DNA from: Sorex araneus
Taxonomy: Eukaryota > Chordata > Mammalia > Eulipotyphla > Soricidae
Direction of reading: 5' to 3'
DNA: 64,000 nt
Assembly (NCBI RefSeq): GCF_027595985.1
Contig: NC_073305.1
Span: 105,397,535-105,461,534 of the forward strand
Positions 60,287-64,000 of this stretch are shown piece after piece. How positions within the stretch are numbered: position 1 is the first letter of the stretch; each line of letters begins with the position of its first letter. Under the pieces are notes generated by a model, which saw only the letters and a program-made list of their open reading frames with translations, was not told the DNA's origin and searched no databases. Position numbers and translations under genes: made by a program.

Positions 60287-61264
60287 TATAGGATATCTAG
60301 AAACCAAATTCTTCTCTAGGATACCATATTTTCTTGCACATATAATAGTAAAACTTATTAGAAGACTAAAGAAACTTAAGGAAAAACTACCGAATTATGT
60401 GTAAACACTTAAGACCACTAACAAATTACATTCTTCAAAAATGAACAGTGGTTTTTATCTGCCTTTTCATGAATGACTTTGATATTGGATATGGTAAAAA
60501 AATAAATTGAATTACTAGAGAAATAGTGAAGTACTAGTAAAACAAAGAGCATAGAAATACCCAGTAATGACCTTATAATAATTATAAAATTATATTTCCA
60601 CTGTATGAATTTCCTAGAATAATATAACTCAAGAAAACGTTTATGTGCTAATGCTTTGAGGACAGAGTCAGTTCAAGAAAGGACTAATGAAAGAAAAGAG
60701 ATGAAGAATGATAGGTAACAAATGTGCATTTTCCATCTTTCACAGTTTATCAAAAGAATACAGCTAATTTCTGGATGAAGGGAAGTTGTAGAGAGCTCAT
60801 GTGGAAACAATGTCTAGTCTAATGTGGACCAGAAAAGAACACAATTAATTTGCTAGTCTTTACCATCTCCTGACTCCTTATGAGAGAGTTTAACTCCTTG
60901 AAATGTAACAGCCATTTTTCTTTCAGATTATAATAACCACCACTCTAGATCACCCTTAGAAAAGTTAGAACCATTGATTAAACCCAGACACCAAATTTTC
61001 TATCACTTGTCAGCACTGCTGATTTACTGAAGCAAGGCAATAGCCCAGCTATTTTTAAGTAGGATGGAACAATGCGTTAGTGTTACATGAGGTAAAGTCA
61101 GCAAAGTCAGAATGTTGTGGACTCTGTATTCTGAAGAAAGGCAGATCCTGAGGTCAGTTATAGCAGGAGATGAGAGTACATTGGGGTTAGATCAGAAAAT
61201 TATGACTGCACTAGAGGCTGAGAAATGTCTACACATGACTTTGTCCATTCAGTCCATGAACAGA
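60287..61264. other. AT-rich DNA, nothing recognised
   Basis: No gene or repeat recognised. Confidence 0.5.
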
Positions 61265-62090
61265 TTAATATAATTTTTTAAATTTATTTTTTCTTTTCTA
61301 TTTTTTATTTTATAAGTTAGTTCACAATATTTGATTGCATTTAATATTCAAACAGCAATCCCACTAGCATTACACCTTCCCACCACCAAATTCAAGACGT
61401 TTCCATCCCAAGCCCCTATCCCTGTCCCAAAACACAACCAAAAGTATATATTTTGTATTGTCTGTTATGAAGAACTGCTGAATATGCTTACAAACAAGTG
61501 ATCATACATGAAACAGTGTGAATATTGTTGTATTTTGGCAGGAACCATTAAGACATTCTATAGGATGTCACTAACATGTTGTTAAAGTTTGGATGATATG
61601 AGCTTTGGTATATATATGAAAATATGTATATATATATATATATATTTCCCTCTACGATTTGTTGACTACTGTCTGAACCCCATCAAATATGGTGTGGTTA
61701 TTATGGGTAATGGGTAGGGGTTGTCTTATGATGTGCCGTGGCCACGCAGTCCAGTAATACGTTCACTCATATGTGAGGCTTGGCCAGAGCCTGTAGGGAG
61801 TGGCCTTGAGTGTGGCAGCTGTTGGGTTGTGGATGTCGGCTGTCGGGGCTGGGTGGCGTGGGGAGGGCTCTCACCTGCCCCTTCTGGGGCGCCTCCAGTG
61901 AAGCTGACTGGTGAGGAGTCTGGTGGCATGACTATGGGGCCTCATGTTATGCTCCCTTCTGGGAGAAGCAGCCTTGTGATCTGGATGGTGGCCAATGATG
62001 AGATTATCTGGCCAGATTATTATAATCTTTGCCAGCATGTTTCAACTCATTTTCCTGCTCCTCTTTTCATTGATGGTGGGAAACTCTAAC
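61265..62090 (-). mobile_element. L1 3'UTR, long copy (probable)
   Basis: The T-rich left edge and the CCACTAGCATTACACC...CCCACCACC phrases are the reverse of the L1 3'UTR. The right part (61725-61990) is GC-richer and gives a spurious 122-codon plus frame. A TA-repeat lies at 61628-61645. The link between the two parts is inferred. Confidence 0.5.
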
Positions 62091-63109
62091 AATTTAGTTC
62101 ATAGTTTATAAAATATTAAAATACTGGAGTTCAAGTAGGAATAAGAACACTACAGTATCTGAACTTAAAACAGGTTGCATTAACTACTGCAATTTTTATT
62201 AACTAAACTTGGATATAAAGAAAAGTAAATTATTTTTTACCTTTGTGCATTAATTTTGTGATAATTTATATTATTAGAAGTTTAAGATTCAACGAGGGAG
62301 TATGTTTAATTAGAGTAGTAAAATGTCTGACTTGTAAACATTTCTCTTAAATGCTCCGGTGAATTTTGAGTATCTCATTCTGGCATGGAATACTTTTGTG
62401 TGTCAGATATTTATCTCCCTAAAGCAGTAGGGAATCTTCTTTTTGTATCTTCTTTAAATGTAGAGCAGACTTAGACCATCTATTCACTAGCAAGGCACAA
62501 ACACAAGAGTTTTTCTTGGTACAAAAAAACAAAGCTAACATAGGGCATTCAGTGAAGCAAGGAGCACATTGTACATGGTGAACGGACAAGTTCCAACAAC
62601 TGTGAGCCAGACTGAAGGTCTAACCTAATGCCATCTTTCTGGAGTGTAGTTACTATGCAACAATGCAGCAATGAGAAGAAGAGTTAGTTACTGGTGAAGT
62701 CTTGGGTAGCAAAATGTGAGTATGCTTAGCTAAGGATCCAACTCCCTTGCTATTTCATGTATTTTATGAGTTTCCAATTTTCATTTAAAACAGTTTTCCT
62801 TCATACTAATAAACCTCATTAAAGTTTAAGTTAATTTTATATATTCATTTCTAGATAATTTTATTTTTACATTAGTTTTATAGCTAGACAGAGATGCTAC
62901 AGATTTTTTGAGTTGAGTTTCTTTGATAAACACTCATACCTGGTAAAAAAAATTTTCAAAATATATCCTAACTGAAATATGTTAATACATAAAGAAAGTT
63001 TTCAAGGAAAAAGTATAAGTTGGACGTATTTTAAAAGCCATGGGCTATCTGACATACTATGTGAGTTTTCAATAAGCAGATCATACCCTGTGAAGACAAA
63101 GCTAAATCA
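62091..63109. other. AT-rich DNA, nothing recognised
   Basis: No gene or repeat recognised. Confidence 0.5.
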
Positions 63110-63136
63110 TTTGCATTGGTAAGCATCATGATCATG

Positions 63137-63168
<32 letters not shown>

Positions 63169-63860
63169 ACTGTTGATCGTTGGATTTCTCGAGAGGTCTC
63201 AGTAACGTCTCCATTCATCCTAACCCTGAGATTTTAGGAGCCACTCTTTACTCATTCTTCCTAAGGATGTCACATTGGAGGCTATTTCAGGATCAGGGAA
63301 TGAGACCCAGCATTGTTACTCGTTTTGGCATATGAACACACCATGGGGAGTTTTCAAGGTTCTCCCATGTGGGCAGGAAACTCTCACTAGCTTGCCAGGT
63401 TCTCCCAGAGGGAGAACATGCTATAAGATGTTGCACAGCCGAACATGCTATAAGATGTTGCACAGCTGAAAAGCAGCCACTTTGAGCTCCAGAAGCTTGG
63501 TTTTAAGTCTCTGGATGTTGGCCATCGATGGGGTTACACGACTCCGGGGGCAGTCCCTGGGTGTGACCGCTAGCTACTGGAAAATGGGAAATCTGGGCAG
63601 AAGAGGCCCAGTTCTGATCCGAGCAGGCTTGAAGGTCTTGGCCCTGGGTCCGACACACCTGGGTTCCTCTGCAGAGAGTCTCTTGCCCGCGCACCTGGCT
63701 GTCTTCCCCAAGGCCCCTCGAAATGGGTGTGGTCCAGCTTCCCTCCCCACCCTGAGCTGAGTTCCTGAGGCGAAGACCTCCAGAGCCTAGCCACAGCCAT
63801 GCTCAAGGCCCCTCTCCACATGTTTAGATGAGCCTCACGCATGAAGGAACTGTCATTGAT
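63110..63860 (-). mobile_element. RTE-delta element with 5' inversion
   Basis: Minus strand: 3' tail replaced by an (ATC)n tract, 3' block reverse of CTCAGTAACGTCTCCATTC, junction CTAAAATCTCAGGGTTAGGA, 5'UTR-like part, then the GC-richer module (63480-63690). The outermost 63700-63850 runs in the opposite direction: it matches 6090-6240 on the same plus strand although the rest of the two elements is antiparallel. A 27-bp unit (GAACATGCTATAAGATGTTG...) is tandemly duplicated at 63414-63440 and 63441-63467. Confidence 0.88.
63137..63168. repeat. (ATC)n microsatellite in RTE-delta tail
   Basis: About ten ATC units at the place where other copies carry the ATCACTGTATCACTG tail, so the tail seems to have expanded into a trinucleotide array. 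Confidence 0.92.
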
Positions 63861-64000
63861 AAGCAGTAATAGAAATTGTCACCTATGGCATTCTGTGCTC
63901 CTTGCTAATGCAGTTCGAAGGAACGTAGCCATTAAAATTTAAATTGTGCATTATTGGATATTTGTATATCCCAAACAGATATATTTTAAATTACAGTAAA

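Noticed and set aside
61721-62089. 122-codon plus-strand frame in GC-richer DNA
   Set aside because: It lies in a probable reversed L1 3'UTR; Gly/Trp/Pro-rich with no domain.

Overview
The window is mammalian nuclear DNA, AT-rich and packed with interspersed repeats. I see no intact protein-coding gene. The most frequent repeat is a tRNA-headed SINE. It has a pol III A-box-like stretch (TAGCACAGCGGGTAGGGC), a B-box-like stretch (GGTTCGATTCC), a body ending in a GTGTGACCCAAAAAGC-type motif, and an A-rich tail. I recognise it as the SOR family of shrews, so the source is most likely Sorex araneus or a close relative. That identification is from memory, not from a search.

Four groups of mobile DNA account for most of the window. 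(1) A-tailed SOR SINEs, from fresh copies with 9-17 bp target-site duplications (TSDs) to very old ones. (2) L1: old 3' ends (about 3850-4790, 6618-7660), an old copy with 5'UTR/ORF1 and 3' segments (10540-13270), and short recent 5'-truncated 3' ends (15526, 31953, 37966, 56860). (3) An RTE-clade LINE: a near full-length minus-strand copy at 52461-56051 split by two SOR SINEs, a 5'-truncated plus-strand copy at 41226-43530, and an internal scrap at 49360-49740. (4) Non-autonomous elements that carry pieces of this RTE. Four are ORF-less, with 5'UTR joined to 3' end ('RTE-delta': 6085, 14376, 44733, 63110). About twelve are SINEs with the SOR-type tRNA head joined to RTE 5'UTR and RTE 3' tail ('tRNA-RTE SINEs'). 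The set resembles the ruminant series BovB / Bov-A / Bov-tA, but is built on a different, nematode-like RTE. This is the most interesting signal in the window.

The only recognisable host-gene sequence is a processed (intronless, poly-A-tailed) pseudogene of ZNF410 at about 28325-30442. It has frameshifts, two in-frame stops and a missing internal segment.

Four possible LTR fragments (16477, 23740, 24811, 39985) are called only from polyadenylation-signal context and termini. The remaining stretches are AT-rich intergenic or intronic DNA in which I recognise no exon, RNA gene or regulatory site. ORFs in them are short and mostly fall inside SINEs.
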